DNA of 64,000 bases from Mesostigma viride (GCA_009746045.1 RPFO01000038.1:82875-146874); one strand, 5' to 3'. Shown: positions 37,701-50,240, counted from the first letter of the stretch. Made by a program: numbers and translations. Notes: generated by a model not told the origin, from the sequence alone.

Positions 37701-40700
37701 ACCCATGTGTGAGTATTCAACGCGGCATACTCACGATGCAGACTATCTTGTCTCCATACAAACATGTTTTTCTCCATGCATCATTCACAGGAGCCAGCGT
37801 CCAGCTTCACGTACCGCTTCCGCCTGGATCGTGGAGAATGGGTGGTGGGACCGACGGACAAGATCGTTGGGGAAGGCTACGAGCTCATGCTGACCGAGCT
37901 GGGGGAGGGGCCTCACTTCTTTGAGGTGGGTCACCAGTTCCATCGGGCCGAGCCAAGAGCTTTTTGTCAATGCTTTCTTTAGCCTGCGAGTTACCTGTGT
38001 TTATGTGAAACCCGCTGGTTGATTGGCCAACAGCGTTTTCCTATGCTTTTATACTACTAGATCACCATGGTTTACTTGTAGTATGAAACCGCCATAGCAA
38101 TCTGTACTTTCTGTAATAAATGGGCATAAGTCTTGTCGCTTACAACCTCGGGCAGTTAACAGTCTTCTATGAATGGCTGCATCCAGAAAACCTTCATTGT
38201 GTTCAGCATCACAAACCTGCCATGGTTCTTCGTCACCCCATCCAGGCTGCCGCCATGGACATCGCAGGCAACGTGGACCCCACCCCCGCTGAGTACTCGT
38301 GGGCGGTGAACATATTGCCCGCACAGACGTACCTGCTGGCCAAGCCTCCGCAGGTGGACCCTGTGCCCACGGCAAACTTCACGATTGGGTCGTCGGAAAC
38401 CCAGTACACATACGCGTACAGGTAGGGACAGGGGGGGCTTGCCTGCATGTCCCCATGCCGTGCCACCATTCTTTCCAGACCCAACTGTGATCAATCTTGT
38501 AACAAAGCCACTATGGCTACAGTGTGGCCATGCCTCTGTGCGCATGTGTCTATGTAAGTGTGCCCCTTGATCTGTTTGTGTGTGCATATTTGTTTGCCTT
38601 GTGTGTGGCTATGTGTGTGTCTGTCTGTGTGCATACCTATGTGTGTGCACGCGCACAAACATGCCAATATTCTGCTAGTTACTCGCCCACTAGCCAATAT
38701 TCTGCTATTTCCTCGCCCACTAGCCAATATTCTGCTATTTACTCGCCCACTTTATATGGACGAGTCTATCCATGTGGCTATCCGTGCACCTCCCCGACAC
38801 CTTTTGTTGGTGGATCTCGTCCGTACACTGGGGGGTCAGGAAGTTGGTCGTGACACGTAAGCTTGCATGAAGTTCCCCAGTAGCCCCATCCTCTTTTCTT
38901 TTCATCTGGCAGGTTCATCACCTGGTGGGGCTCACTAACCACACTTGCTGGCCTGTCGTGCCTTGTTTTACTGTCATTGCCGCCCTTGTTGGGTTATCTG
39001 GTCGTGATGACAGGGCAGGCTCATGCATGTCAGGGGAGTGTCATGGCATTTTGTGATTGGCACAGCCGACTCTGTGTGGAGCCTGTCAATGTTCTACTAC
39101 TTAATCATGAGCTTGTGTCGCTTTCCGCTGGCCATTTGAGCAATCGCCGTGAGCATGTATCCTGCCTTGCAAAGAGAATAGTACCAAGCCAGGATTGCAA
39201 AACAGATTGATTATGATCTTTTTGGACTGATTTACTATGTAAAGGCGCCTGGGCTTGGCTCTCTAAGCAAGGACTTGTTTTGTTGCAAGATGTTGTCGTG
39301 GTCTTCCCTTTGGGATTGCCGATCTAGTTGGGTCAAGTTGTGGGCCTCATCCTCACCCTCAGATAGCGCCTGGTCGGCTATGGCTTATATTTGACTCCTT
39401 TTGCCATGCCTGTTTGCTCCTTCAGTTTGGATGGCGACAAGTGGATTCAGCCCCACGGACATCACCTGGTGGGGGGGAACCAAACATTTGAGGTGAGATT
39501 GCTTGTTGGGGCAGCGATAGTACTTTTGTAAACCTGCAAAAGCTCGTGCGCCTCACATGTCGTATCTGGTCTGATGGTATAAGATGCTTATGTGCCAGTA
39601 CGATGCTAACTCTAATTACTAGGAGCTTAGTGGGAGTTCTTGACAGCATCGGCAATCAGCATGTGTGCCAGTTGCCCTTGTGCCTGCCTGATACTTGCAC
39701 ACCCTTGCATACTTGTTTTCTTCACAACACGGCTTCCAGGTGAAAGTCCTGTTCTCTTTCTTTTCCTCCTCACCCAACCCTCGCCACGCTTCGGAATCGT
39801 TCGGCCCCTTCATCGAACCCCAGGTCACGGGGCTCGCCGATGGCCGGCACAACATCTCAGTGAAGTCGACCGATGTCACGGGAAGCAGCGATCCGAACTA
39901 TGCCACGTACGAGTGGGAGGTGGACACCACACCGCCGCGCGTGATCATCCTGGAGCGGCCACCGAAAGTGTCCCCAGTGGGATCTGCGCGGTAAGGGCCC
40001 CACTGGTGAGGTTAGATGGCCATCACCCTTGATGGCGATTAGATGGCCATCACCCTTGATGGCGACAACGACGGAGGCAATCAGGTGCTGTTGCGTGCAT
40101 TGTAGCTGTTCTTGGATGTGAATCTAGGGCCGTGGCATGGGAGGTTTGTTGGCACTGCACACTTGTGTTGCGGTTGAAACTCCTTGTTGTGGAGAGCCTT
40201 GCCGTAGGCAAGTATGCACTCGCCATTGGTGCCTATGACTCTGTAGGTGACGCATGACACTGTAGGAGCCTGACACTGCCCACACTTATAGAGAAGCGCC
40301 TATAACAGTACTGGGTGTCCCCTTGACGCCTGTCAAAGTGGACCCTACTCCCGTGTTTCCTGGGAGCTTGGATGCTGTCGAGTGTTTTCGTCTTGCATCT
40401 GCCACGGAAAAGCAGCGCATCATTTCAGTGGCGCGAATCCTCATAGCGTACCAGAAAATCGAGGAAGTTCATTGGTCAAAACTGTTCAGTGACGATATTT
40501 CCACTGACAGACTGCTGGACGCAGAATTTTTACATCCATCCTCCGGGAATCGTTAATACATCCGTGCCGCCAAATGAATTTTTCACAGAAAACGTGTCGA
40601 AAATGTGTCAAAGCTTGAAGAAGTATAGACTTATTTATGATCCCCGGATAAGGAGGGAGCAAATCTGCGTTCAGCAGTCCGTCAGTGGAAATATGGTCAC

Positions 40701-43700
40701 TGAATGGGTTCGACAGATGAGGTTCTTTGAATTTCTAGTACGCTATGACAGGTGCGCAGGTACTAGCCAAGGTACTAGCGGTAAAAAGGATTCTTTTTAG
40801 TATGCGTTTCTCATTGCAATAAAGGCCACATTTCGCGCCATCCAATCACAGCAAAGATGTGTGATCTGGGAATAGCGTTGTCCCTGATTTGGGCTGTGCA
40901 CACACACCTAATCCCATAGGATTGCGCTGGGTCCATCCCTCATCCTAGAATGAGTGCCATGCAAGAAAGATTGCACTAGACTCAGAACCTAAGCCTTTCT
41001 AGACCAATCCACTGCGTCGAGTTCCAGCACCATCGATAAGACACGTGCGTCCCTGCACAAATCGTCTCCGCGTGAAGCGTCGCAGCATGAAGTCATGGAC
41101 GTATCTTACAAATATCGGCATGGCACTCTACAGTAGGTATCTCACAATATACAAAGTCTAATCAAGGTCTGAAAAGAGCACCAGAAAGCTCATCGTCAAC
41201 ACCTTGTCACTACGCCTAGTTGCAGACAAATGAACTCGTAATGATGCCGCCGGCAGCGGCGTTTCTGTTGATACAGGAGAGAACAGGTTGCGAATCGACT
41301 AGAGCTTAGAAATAGGTAAGGTGCCACCATTTATAGTGATGTGGCAAGTTACCTGTACAGAGTTGCCCTTGACGAACTAGCACACAGACGGCTACACCAG
41401 ACATGTGACATGAGCTGAACGAGGGTGCGCGCGCTATGGACGGCTATCGCCGTAGTGCGGCGAACTTGCTCGCTCAACAACGGCACGTAGGCACTTTGAT
41501 GTCTCTTGCCTACGTTGACATCGCTGTTCTCTCGCTGCTCGCGGAGTGCCCGCAGACTCAACGCCGCCACCTCGTACTTGATGTGTTGGTTCCGTTATTG
41601 CACACGGAGCAACCCGCGGTGCCGCAGGGCTGGTTTTTTTTATCACTACTTTTGCACATCCGCTGTCAGAGATGGTACATCTCCCGCGGGTGAGGCGTAC
41701 GGGTGACCTTATCAACATCATGCCTATTCGCATCGTGCAGGGCGCGGGCAGCTGGCCCTACATGCCTGAGGAGCAGATTCGTGAAAACTGGGATTACGAG
41801 CCTTTTGATTTCCGCTGATGTGAAGACGTGGGGGATTGTGGGTTTTTTTGTTGGTGTGTAGAACCGCTACACTCTACAGCTTTTAAGACTTTCTGGGCAG
41901 TTTGTGTACATGCTTGCATATGACCCCTAGGGCACCAGTATTTTGGTGTCATTTCGTACCTTTTGTGTGCTCTGCAATCCTGGGTGGCGGGGCACTGACA
42001 ATCCCCCCCCCCAACTCCACCCCATTCATAACTCCCCGCCATCATCGTTGCGGCGCCAGCATCATGCTGAATGCATCGGAGGCATACTCCTTTACCTACG
42101 CACTGGATGGGGGGGATCCCGTGGACAGCGGTCGAGGGGTCAACGCAAGTGCGTCGCTCATCTCCATCAAGGGGCTCGATGAGGGATGGTGTGTGCTGTG
42201 CTTCTCCTGCTCTGGTTGCTGCTCGTGTGCTAATATGTGCACAAACACGACTTACAATTGACATGTGCACACTTCACACTTCACGGCTGTATAATATTTT
42301 TAGCATCGGGTTTCTACCCGCGTTTTAGATTGTTGCTTTCCTCATGCTACTGGCAGGATCAAGTTGCTGAACAGCCATGCGTTGCTGTGTCTTTGACCAC
42401 GAATAATGCCTTGGTGCTGCTTTCCTGCGCAGCTTAGTCCAGAAGGTCTTATTCTACACGTAATCAAGTTGACACGGGTGGAAAGACTGCTCTGCATTGT
42501 TTCCGCCGCGTGCCAGTGCTCGAAACACTACACAGTTCTATGGCTAGGGGGGCCCATAAGCTCAGCACCCTAGCCAAGGCGACAATATGATTCAGTTCCG
42601 TTCAGTGTTCATCCTACCTCGTACCGTACCTTGCATCCTGAGCATACCCTTGAATGAACAGTGTTCGCATGCCTGTCACGGACTCTTTGAAGATTACGTT
42701 GTAGTTTTTACCGAAGGAGCAGTTTCGTGTGCCTTGGCTATCCCAGATGCTCGGGCTGCAACGAGGCTATGTTGCGTATAGGCAGTCTAGGCCGAAGAAG
42801 TATAAGGCCGAAGAGCCATTTGGTGACACCATCAACGTGCATTTCAATTTTGGTGGGCCAGCCCTTTTATGCTGATGCAGTAAGGCCCTGTACAGCCTGG
42901 TGGTGGTGGCATCATCGCCTAGCCCATCTGTGCCCTAAGGGCTGTGGTAGCGTTTGTGGTCTACGCCATGAGTATCATGTCTGTGTGCATTCCTATTATG
43001 TGATGCTGGCATATCTACCCCGACCCAACCTCATGCTGGCGTATGTACCCCGACCCAACCCTCCCACGACCACGCAGGCACTGGGTGGACATCAACATGA
43101 GCGATGCGGTGGGGAACGCGGCGCACACACACACGATACGGTGAGGCCGCGCATCTTATGCTTGTCTTTGTTGTTGTCAGGTTCTTCTGAAGTGGGTTTT
43201 TCCCTGCAGTCTGGAGACCGGAAAAGTCTTACGTGCAGCAGGTCTGGAAGCCAGCGTAGCCTGCGTTGAAGTCGGCTCCCGTGAAGATCCGCTGTTTGTT
43301 TTGTGCCATTTTTCTGTGTGTGGCTTGCCGAGGTGCTAAGGGGGTCATGCGTTAGAGGTGACAGTTACAGGCGGTGATGCCTTGGGTGGGCATGCTTGGA
43401 CAGTCCAATGAACGCATCTGGGCAGGGCATATGGCATAGCCGTATATTGCATGAACCATGCACAAGGGGCTGACCATGACAATGAATGGCATGCCTTCTG
43501 CAGCTTCCTTACAGCCTTTTTCTTGCAGGACATCAACTGCATGCCGATGAGCTATGAAACCTGGTCATAATAAATAAGAAACAATTGCATTTGCAAATTG
43601 CGATTTCACTATCCGCCATAGCCTCACTGCCTGGCGTGCCTGGGATGCCTCGGGTAGGCCAGAACTAAAGTTGGATGGCCTGGGCTGACTTTGTTGCGCC

Positions 43701-46076
43701 TAATAAGTTAACGTCAGGGGTATTTAATTGCCTTTACACATGTGTTCTAAGTGCTGCCTCCGACTTAAAGAAGAAAATTCCAAACGTGCCTCATTGCTGT
43801 TTCTGGCATGCGTCCCCTCCTGTTTCTCTTGGTTTCCGCTTTTGCCATTCTAACCCGTGCCCGCATGCATTACATCGATACCCCGCCATCCCGGGTATCC
43901 TCCCACTCGTTCGTCGCTGCTGCCAGCTGGGTGGTGGACCAGGGCCCCCCAGAGACCAAGATCGAAAAGAAGCCACTGGAGCACGCGCACGCTCGTCGGC
44001 CAACCTTCTCCTTCTCGTCATCGGAGCGCGACTGCGTGTTTGAGTACCGCATCGACCGCAAGGTGCGTGGGATGTAGCGTTTGGTGGCGCTGGCGGCATT
44101 CTATCTGAATAGCAGAGAGTGCCTTGACAAGGGGCGTGGGATGTGGCGTTTGGTGGCGGTGGTGACATTAGGTGATGGTGGCATCATGCGAATAACTCAG
44201 GTGCATGGGGCAGGGTGTAGCTGATGGTGGGTGATAGCGTGTAGACAACATGCGTGGGGCACGGCAATAGCTTATGCAGCCTGCTGTGACAAGGTGTGTG
44301 GGACGGCATAAGCTTGCAAAGGCATCGCGTGCTCTGCTGTGGCTGCATCCACCAAGGCATACTCAGTATGGCTCTGGATATCGTGGAAGTCTGGCGGACG
44401 CCAGGACAGGTACATGTCCCTAGCCTGAGCATCGAGCGACAGGCCACAGCCCGGGCCATACAGATTACAGTAGGGCGTCGCCAAAATGCTAGCACAAGAA
44501 GCGGCTAGCCATGTGATCAAAGTTTCTGCATGCATGGCAGATGGGCAGCGTTACCATGAGACGGAGAGACTACCCCACACACACAGATGACAGTTAGTGA
44601 AGCAGTTGCCACCTTCACACTAGCCGATTGGCTTCTGCTGGCAGCTGTCCTCCCCACCTGTGTATTATTACGAGCTGGCAGTCGTTCTCTTCGCCTGTGC
44701 ATTATTTAAAGCTCCCATCCCCACCCCTATTTCACCCTCGGCCTCTTGTCCTTGCTCTAATGTGTTTCTGTTGTGTGTTGTGTTGCCTGCCGCGTGTCTA
44801 CGACGCCGCTCCTGTGAACGTACACCAGCGGTGGGTTCTCACGCCAGCTGACTCGGTGCAGAACGACCCTCTTCAGCACACCTCCTTTGGCTCCGTCAGT
44901 GTTATCGTCGGGACGGGCTTTCACACGTAAGTTGGTTGCTTGCTGCTGCCAGGCGTTCGTAGGTAAGTTTCCCACCTGGAACTGCCCTGCGTGACCCTCC
45001 CATAACCCGATTGCTGCTCTCAAACTAGCTGCTGCCGTGTATCCACACATTCGGAAGTTCCATACCCTTGCTGAGGCGTGCAAGGACCGTTTCGCTAGCA
45101 ACGACGTGTTTGCTATTCTATTCAAGGAGTGTGTGTACCTTGCTGCCATACTAGTACGCAGCTATTCCGCATTGCGGGGCGCTGTGTGGGATGCATACGA
45201 TGGCATGGAGTTGTGAATGCCCCCTGTCCTGCGGATTAAGAGTAAGCAGTTGTTTGTCCAGATAATCTATTAGTTGATGGGCTAGTCGATCAAATAATGT
45301 CTTGGCTATCGAGCTTTGGCGGTGCCAGGCAGCGAGCCACTCAGCCCCCAGTCGACCCCCACTCTGACGTCCACAACCTGTGCCGCCCTGAACCAACGCT
45401 CTTGCCAGTTCAGCCGTAAGAGAATTCATGGGCTCTTCCAGTCCTTCATCCCTGCCCATATCACCTGCCACCAATCACCGTCTCGTGGACGTTGGGAATG
45501 TACGGCTTACACATACTGATGTATCATCGTTTTTAATAAATCACATTACTCTATGGATCGCATTACTGTATGGATCACATGACTATATAGATCACATTAC
45601 TGTATAGATCACATGACTGTATAGATCACATTACTGTATAGATCACATTACTGTATAGATCACATGACTGTATAGATCACATGACTGTATAGATCACATT
45701 ACTGTATAGATCACATGACTGTATAGATCACATTACTGTATAGATCACATGACTATATAGATCACATTACTATACAGCATTTTTTATAAATCACTTAACT
45801 TTTTCTTGACTTCTTCAACCACAATGTGCTGTATCAAGTTCGTTACTAGCTGAGCACTGGCGGGGCTTGCATGTGGATATTACATGTAAGCAAACGTTGC
45901 ATGGATGTCAGACATTCTCGCTCATCAAGACATTTAATTTCGACATCCTTTTTCATAAAGGGTTGTGTGTGCTGTGCATTTATCTGTCTTTTGCTCACAG
46001 GATTGAAGTCCGCGCGAGGGACGCAGCAGGGACGAGAGACCCATCGCCCGATGCATTCGAATGGGTAGTGTACTGA
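28799..46076 (+). CDS. Predicted type II membrane protein with acidic stalk and six Ig-like adhesion modules
   Basis: Eighteen exons join in phase to 882 residues: 28799-29003, 29170-29403, 29759-29860, 30924-31210, 32353-32472, 33220-33415, 34396-34489, 35294-35436, 36058-36194, 37791-37925, 38246-38421, 39426-39492, 39740-39990, 42060-42188, 43078-43140, 43927-44062, 44829-44926, 46001-46076. A basic N-terminus precedes one hydrophobic segment (PFASLLLGCIFAFACISLL, about residue 40), suggesting a signal anchor with the C-terminus outside. Residues about 180-275 are very acidic and end in a basic cluster (RQRRQRRRKR), a possible processing site. From residue 317, six modules follow the pattern F-x-Y/V-R-LD...W, DG-H-x-(I/L)-x-V-x-A-x-D-x-AGN, Y-x-W-x-VD-x-x-PP. 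Examples are GIHRISVLAVDAAGN with YQWVVDISPP, and ATYEWEVDTTPP. Module exons often split at the WVD/TTPP phase-1 junction. This suggests surface adhesion; the ligand is unknown. The exact start and exons 2-3 are less certain than the modules. Confidence 0.82.
29917..29997. repeat. 27-bp tandem repeat x3, intronic
   Basis: Three copies of GATGGATCAAGGGATGGC followed by (A/G)ATGG(C/G)GTC, just after the donor at 29,861. Confidence 0.8.
31206..31300. repeat. 31-bp tandem repeat, about 2.5 copies
   Basis: Units contain TACTAGGATACCACATAGCC, starting at the exon 4 donor (31,210/31,211). The first copy therefore overlaps the exon end. Confidence 0.75.
32908..33060. repeat. (CAC)n microsatellite, about 51 units
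   Basis: An uninterrupted CAC run in the intron before the first Ig-module exon. Open frames of poly-His, poly-Thr, poly-Pro, poly-Val or poly-Trp are artefacts of the repeat. Confidence 0.97.
35462..35522. repeat. 11-bp tandem repeat GTGGGGGTTTT, about 5 copies
   Basis: Starts about 25 bp after the donor of exon 8 (35,436). Confidence 0.85.
36690..37445. repeat. 32-bp minisatellite, about 23 copies
   Basis: The unit is TGTGTGCGGGTTGCCTGCGT followed by GGATGGGAGGCC. Variants include a 30-bp unit (TTGCTGCGT) and GGGTG/GGATG exchanges. It lies in the intron between Ig-gene exons ending 36194 and starting 37791. Since 32 is not a multiple of three, each frame cycles through all three readings. 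No frame on either strand has a stop, giving false open frames of up to 377 codons. Confidence 0.95.
38675..38765. repeat. 30-bp tandem repeat x3
   Basis: Three copies of CAATATTCTGCTA(G/T)TT(A/C)CTCGCCCACT in an Ig-gene intron. It follows a GTGTGT-rich stretch (38,570-38,650). Confidence 0.8.
39991..42059. other. Large intron of the Ig-module gene
   Basis: Apart from the ORF remnant at 41.4-41.8 kb there is a 77-codon open frame at 40,323-40,556 (VDPTPVFPGSLDAVE...). It echoes the VDP-x-P phrase of the Ig modules but then diverges. I could not fit it as an exon. Confidence 0.4.
41436..41818 (+). pseudogene. Unrecognised ORF in the 2-kb intron, broken at a T8 run
   Basis: Frame 1 from ATG 41436 reads MDGYRRSAANLLAQQRHVG to VPQGWFF, with leucine-rich text typical of real protein. 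Past the T8 run at 41,635-41,642 the sensible reading continues in another frame as TTFAHPLSEMVHL...RTGDLINIMP to WDYEPFDFR and a stop (TGA 41816-41818). Joined, it would be about 127 residues. It lies wholly within the intron between Ig-gene exons ending 39990 and starting 42060, same strand. It could be a nested gene with a homopolymer error, or a processed pseudogene. The family is not recognised. The T8 frame break could also be an intron, but only about 37 nt long. Confidence 0.35.
45543..45785. repeat. 17-bp minisatellite, about 14 copies
   Basis: Unit TAGATCACAT(T/G)ACTGTA, with TATATA and GTATGG variants, in the last intron of the Ig-module gene. Confidence 0.9.
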
Positions 46077-46524
46077 TTTGACTATAGGTGACAGGTGTGT
46101 ATCTAGTGGCAGCTATTCCTGTGTGTGGCTCGAAAGCAGAGGGACCTGAAGAGGTGCAGTTATTGAACAGCACTTGGCGATATGTGGAGCAAGCCACTGA
46201 CAGCAGCCCTGGTGCGACCGCACGGATTTGATTCCGTGACTCCCTGCGTGGGGCACGTGTGTCAAAGGATGCAAGGCGTGTCTAAACGCAGGCAAACGAG
46301 GCACGTTCCCACCGTCCTGGTTGGGCGTTGTTGTAGGGTCAAAGTTTCTAGTCAGCCAGTTCCATGGACCTGTACTTATCTATGGACAGCATCAATGCTA
46401 AACTTGCAGATGGTGTATTGCCATAACCAGATTTTCATCAGCTCTTTCTTTTGTATTCATGGAAAAGAAAGAGGTGATGGTATTCGGTAACATACCGTAC
46501 ATAAATGTGAGGTACTTCCTCTGC

Positions 46525-46747
<223 letters not shown>

Positions 46748-47429
46748 TCCCTTGAGAGGTAAAAGTTCAAGAAAAAACACCCTACACATAATAATGAATG
46801 ACACCTCAGATTCATGCAAATACCTACAGCTTGCAATCTTCATGCTCGCACAAGCTACCATCAGCAACGATGGCCACTGGCCTAATCAATTAATTGGCTT
46901 CTCGCATCCTCCCCTGGGCACTGTGCCACAGCCCCCCCCCCCGAAGAACTGCACATGACACAAACATTCCGCGCCAGTGTTATACTTGTCTCACTTGATA
47001 CCACGGCAACACAATCCAAAGACCCGACCCAAAGGGCACTCCTCTCAGACAAGATCGGGAACTGTCGCCCACATCACTGCATTGCATCGATCGGATACCT
47101 ACACACAGGCATCTGCCAACTGGAGACAGGGTGGTATAGGGGGGATCAACAGCTCAGCCACGGCAATGGACACACCGGCCCCATGCGACTTTGCCCCATG
47201 CACAGCAGGCTGCGCGAACCGATGCCCGTTCAACATTCAACAAGGGCTTGGATACCCCCCCAATAGATGATAGCACTTCCAAGGTGCGCGGGCATGCCCT
47301 TACAAATGGAGTGCAAAATTGCCAAACGGCTTGAAAAGCCCAGCGTGGTCAAGTGCCCTGAGAAACTGGGCCCGGGAGAAATGCCTTGAGTAGCCTAATC
47401 GAAAAAGGACAACTATCAGGCCCACCCTT
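46748..47429. other. Stretch without a recognisable gene
   Basis: Between the microsatellite and the LINE fragment. Open frames are short and show no family features. The part near 47,300-47,400 may be degraded upstream LINE sequence. Confidence 0.4.
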
Positions 47430-48020
47430 TCCTTTCCTTGGCAGCTGGCTTCCCTCCACGGCCGATGACATCAACACCCGCATTGGCCAGGCCTGGGCGG
47501 CCCTCTGCCGCCTCGACAGGTTCTGGACCTGTCGCTACCTGAGTGAGCGACGCAAGCGCATTCTGTTCAAGGCCCTTGTCCTCGGCATCCTCCTTTATGG
47601 CTGCGAGGCGTGGACCCTGGACCAGGCGCTGAGCCAGCAGCTTGACCGCACCGTCACTCGAATGCTCCGTCATATCCTCGGCGTCCGCTACCAAGAACGC
47701 CGCACCCGGGCCGAGCTCTACTGCGAGCTCCCTCTTGTCACCCATACCATCCGACACCGCCGCCTCCTCTTTGCCGGCCATCTTGCCCGCACAGACCAGG
47801 TGAATACCGATGTGGGCCCTGCCGGGGGCCCCCAGGTACGGGCCAACCAGGTAGACACCTCCTCCTATCAAGGAGACAACCAGCGCAGGCCAGAAATCGG
47901 GAGAATCCGGACCATGGTAGCTCGAACCTGCCGTTATCTTGTCCGCGTGTTCGAGTCGTTCAGGATGATGAAGATGAATGGTGATGGAAATGTGTATCCT
48001 TTAATTGAATTGAATTGAAT
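47430..48020 (+). mobile_element. LINE retrotransposon: C-terminus of reverse transcriptase plus 3' tail
   Basis: A 5'-truncated ORF2 end reads GSWLPSTADDINTRIGQAWA, then SERRKRILFKALVLGILLYG, EAWTLD, LDRTVTRMLRHILGV and RRLLFAGHLARTDQV. This is the usual order after the catalytic RT core in L1-like elements. The 3' tail (from 47,866) is the family tail seen also at 15.2, 24.6 and 26.9 kb. It ends in a short (TTGAA)n run at about 48,003-48,025, as expected for target-primed LINE insertion. Confidence 0.85.
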
Positions 48021-48243
48021 TGTAACATAACTCCGTTGGGAGTATATGTAGCACATAGCCCTTGAGAGGGGGCATATGGCCTATCATACATCCTAAGCTA
48101 CTTCCTGCAAGGGTACGTGGGGATGTAAAGGACCCTTGCTCTAGGTGCACCAGGGCACGTGCATCCCCATGATCTTCAAGCTATGCCCAGCGAAGGGGGA
48201 GCCTGTCATGGGGGGGCAGATCAGCATAGCTATCTGTGTATCC
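48021..48243 (+). repeat. 235-bp interspersed repeat, copy A
   Basis: Starts TAACATAACTCCGTTGGGAG, includes TATGTAGCACATAGCCC, CTCTAGGTGCACCAGGGCAC and CTATGCCC, and ends near GTGTATCC. About 80% similar by eye to copy B at 49,993-50,240. The opening 35 bp also occur, inverted, at the cassette ends near 18,290, 26,350 and 26,490. The class (SINE, MITE or LINE 3' UTR) is not resolved. Confidence 0.6.
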
Positions 48244-48244
48244 T

Positions 48245-49989
48245 TAATTAATTAACACGTCGTACGTAACCCTACCTATTTTTAGGACTGAGTTGAACTC
48301 AGTCCTAATTTTAGGACTGAGTTTTTGGGTTTCGTAGAAAATTCGCCCCGGTCAGAGTGTTGGACAAAAAAATTCTCTCAAAATTTATTCAAATACTACG
48401 TGAAAAGACCTTTCTTGGACATATTTTTGGGATTTTTTTTTATTTTGTTTGGGCGGCTAAATGTGCGGTCAAAGTACAGGTGGTAAGGGTACTTTTTCAC
48501 GCGAAACGTGAGTTCCGGAAATGCACGACCTAGCCATGGCGGCTTGCGCCCATGCATGCAGTTTACGTTTGCGGACGATTTAGCTGGTCAAACTCAGGAA
48601 GTAGATTTCTTATGTCTTAAAGATGACACAGGCAAAATTTTAGCTCGCGGAGATGCGATTTACCAGGTGTCGGCACTGCTCTTGGTGCAAAAAACTGCGA
48701 TCAGGCAGGCTGACGGAATTGATGACTAAAACTGCTTTCCGGCGCAGTTCGAAGGGTTTATATGCTTCTTTCTACTAATTATCATGCATTTTCGTAGAAT
48801 AAAGTCAGTGGCAGTAAAGATTTGATGATTTCAAGCACTCTGTCACGTCATGCTTTGTGTGCCGGCAAGTGTCACTTTTGCGGGCACCGCCTGGGCCAAG
48901 GTAACGCCATCCGTGAACGGTAAAGCTGAAATATCGTTGCCTCATCGTTTTTTGATGTTCTTGAATGAGTTTAAGCTTGCGAGGCGTTGTCAGTTTCGAG
49001 TCTTGATGCGCTTTCTTGACCGTTGCCTGCCCCTCTCTAAACCCCCTTTTTTGATGATGTTACCAGGCATTTGCCTTACCCTAGTGTAATTGTGCAGGTT
49101 TTTAGGCGCTTAATGGGTTTAAATACCTTCATAGATGTTAGTTCTTCTTTTGCTACGTTCATACTGCATGATTGTGTGGCCATGGGCTGCATCAAGCGTG
49201 CTTTCGAGCTTACACTTGTGAGTGAAAAGTCTTGGTGATAAACCACTGTCATAATGTGCCAGCAAGTATGTTGGCCATGTCATGGCAAAGCAAAACAGCT
49301 TTAGACATGTCTATTCTTGTTAGAAACAATTGAAATATGCTTAACCTACCCATCATATTGGTGGTTAAGACTTATAATACAACCCTTTGTAGGTAGGTAT
49401 CCATACCCATTCCCTACGTGCGTGCATAGGCTCTCACACATACTAAGGTATCATATAACTGCAATATGATGATGCAAGCATGTTGTCCTATTATGCTAGA
49501 AGGGAAATGAGTTGATTGGCATGGTTGGTTGCCACGTTGGTGTGTAGTATGACCGCACTTACATGCTAGCATTTTGCTAGCAAGGCCCAGTCCTATTATA
49601 GGACTGGCAGTATTTTGTGTGTTTCAGGCAGTGCCTGTGGCCAAATTGAGTCCAGTTTTTTTCTACAGGTCAAGAACTATATTTTTTACATGCCTATATT
49701 TTTTCAACATGCATATGGAATTTATTCAATTTTTCCCAATCGTGCTTCCACACAAAAATGCAAAATCGCGAGTAAGGGTCCACACCCCAGTAAAATTATA
49801 CATGATTTGGTCAATGTATGATTTTTTATGCATATGCCCAAGCATTAGCATGATATTGAGTGCTATTATGCATATCAAACATATGGGGTACCCCCCTACC
49901 CCTAGGCTTACCGCTACATGATCTCAAAGTTGGCATACTCAGTCCTATTTTTAGGACTGAGTTTGCACGTACGACGTGTTAATTAATTA
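48245..49989. mobile_element. Non-autonomous DNA transposon with 23-bp terminal inverted repeats
   Basis: 48,245-48,267 and 49,967-49,989 are exact reverse complements over 23 bp (outer TAATTAATTAACACG, inner TCGTACGT). The 1.75-kb interior is AT-rich compared with its flanks and has no transposase-like frame. Just inside the ends and once internally lie palindromes built on AGTCCTA...TAGGACT (48,281-48,330, 49,584-49,606, 49,939-49,962). A target-site duplication is unclear because of the TTAATTAA context. It sits between two copies of the 235-bp repeat. Confidence 0.75.
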
Positions 49990-49992
49990 TCA

Positions 49993-50240
49993 ACATCACT
50001 CCGTTGGGAGTAGATGTAGCACATAGCCCTGAGAAGGGGCATATGGCTTTTAATACATTCTAGGCTACTTCATGCAAGGGTGGGAATGTAAGCTACCCCT
50101 GCTCTAGGTGCACCAGGGCACCCGCACCCTCATGGTCTATCACGCTATGCCCGGGTAAGGGGGGGAGCATGCCTGTGAGGGGGAAGATCATCATGGCTAT
50201 ACAGAAACTAGAGCGTGGCATCTCAGCAGAGAGCAGCCCT
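49993..50240 (+). repeat. 235-bp interspersed repeat, copy B
   Basis: Starts ACATCACTCCGTTGGGAG and follows copy A through CTCTAGGTGCACCAGGGCAC and CTATGCCCG. It touches the right end of the TIR element. Confidence 0.6.

Noticed and set aside
40323-40556. 77-codon frame starting with VKVDPTP, resembling an Ig-module linker
   Set aside because: The similarity stops after a few residues, no splice site places it in phase, and the gene model is in phase without it.
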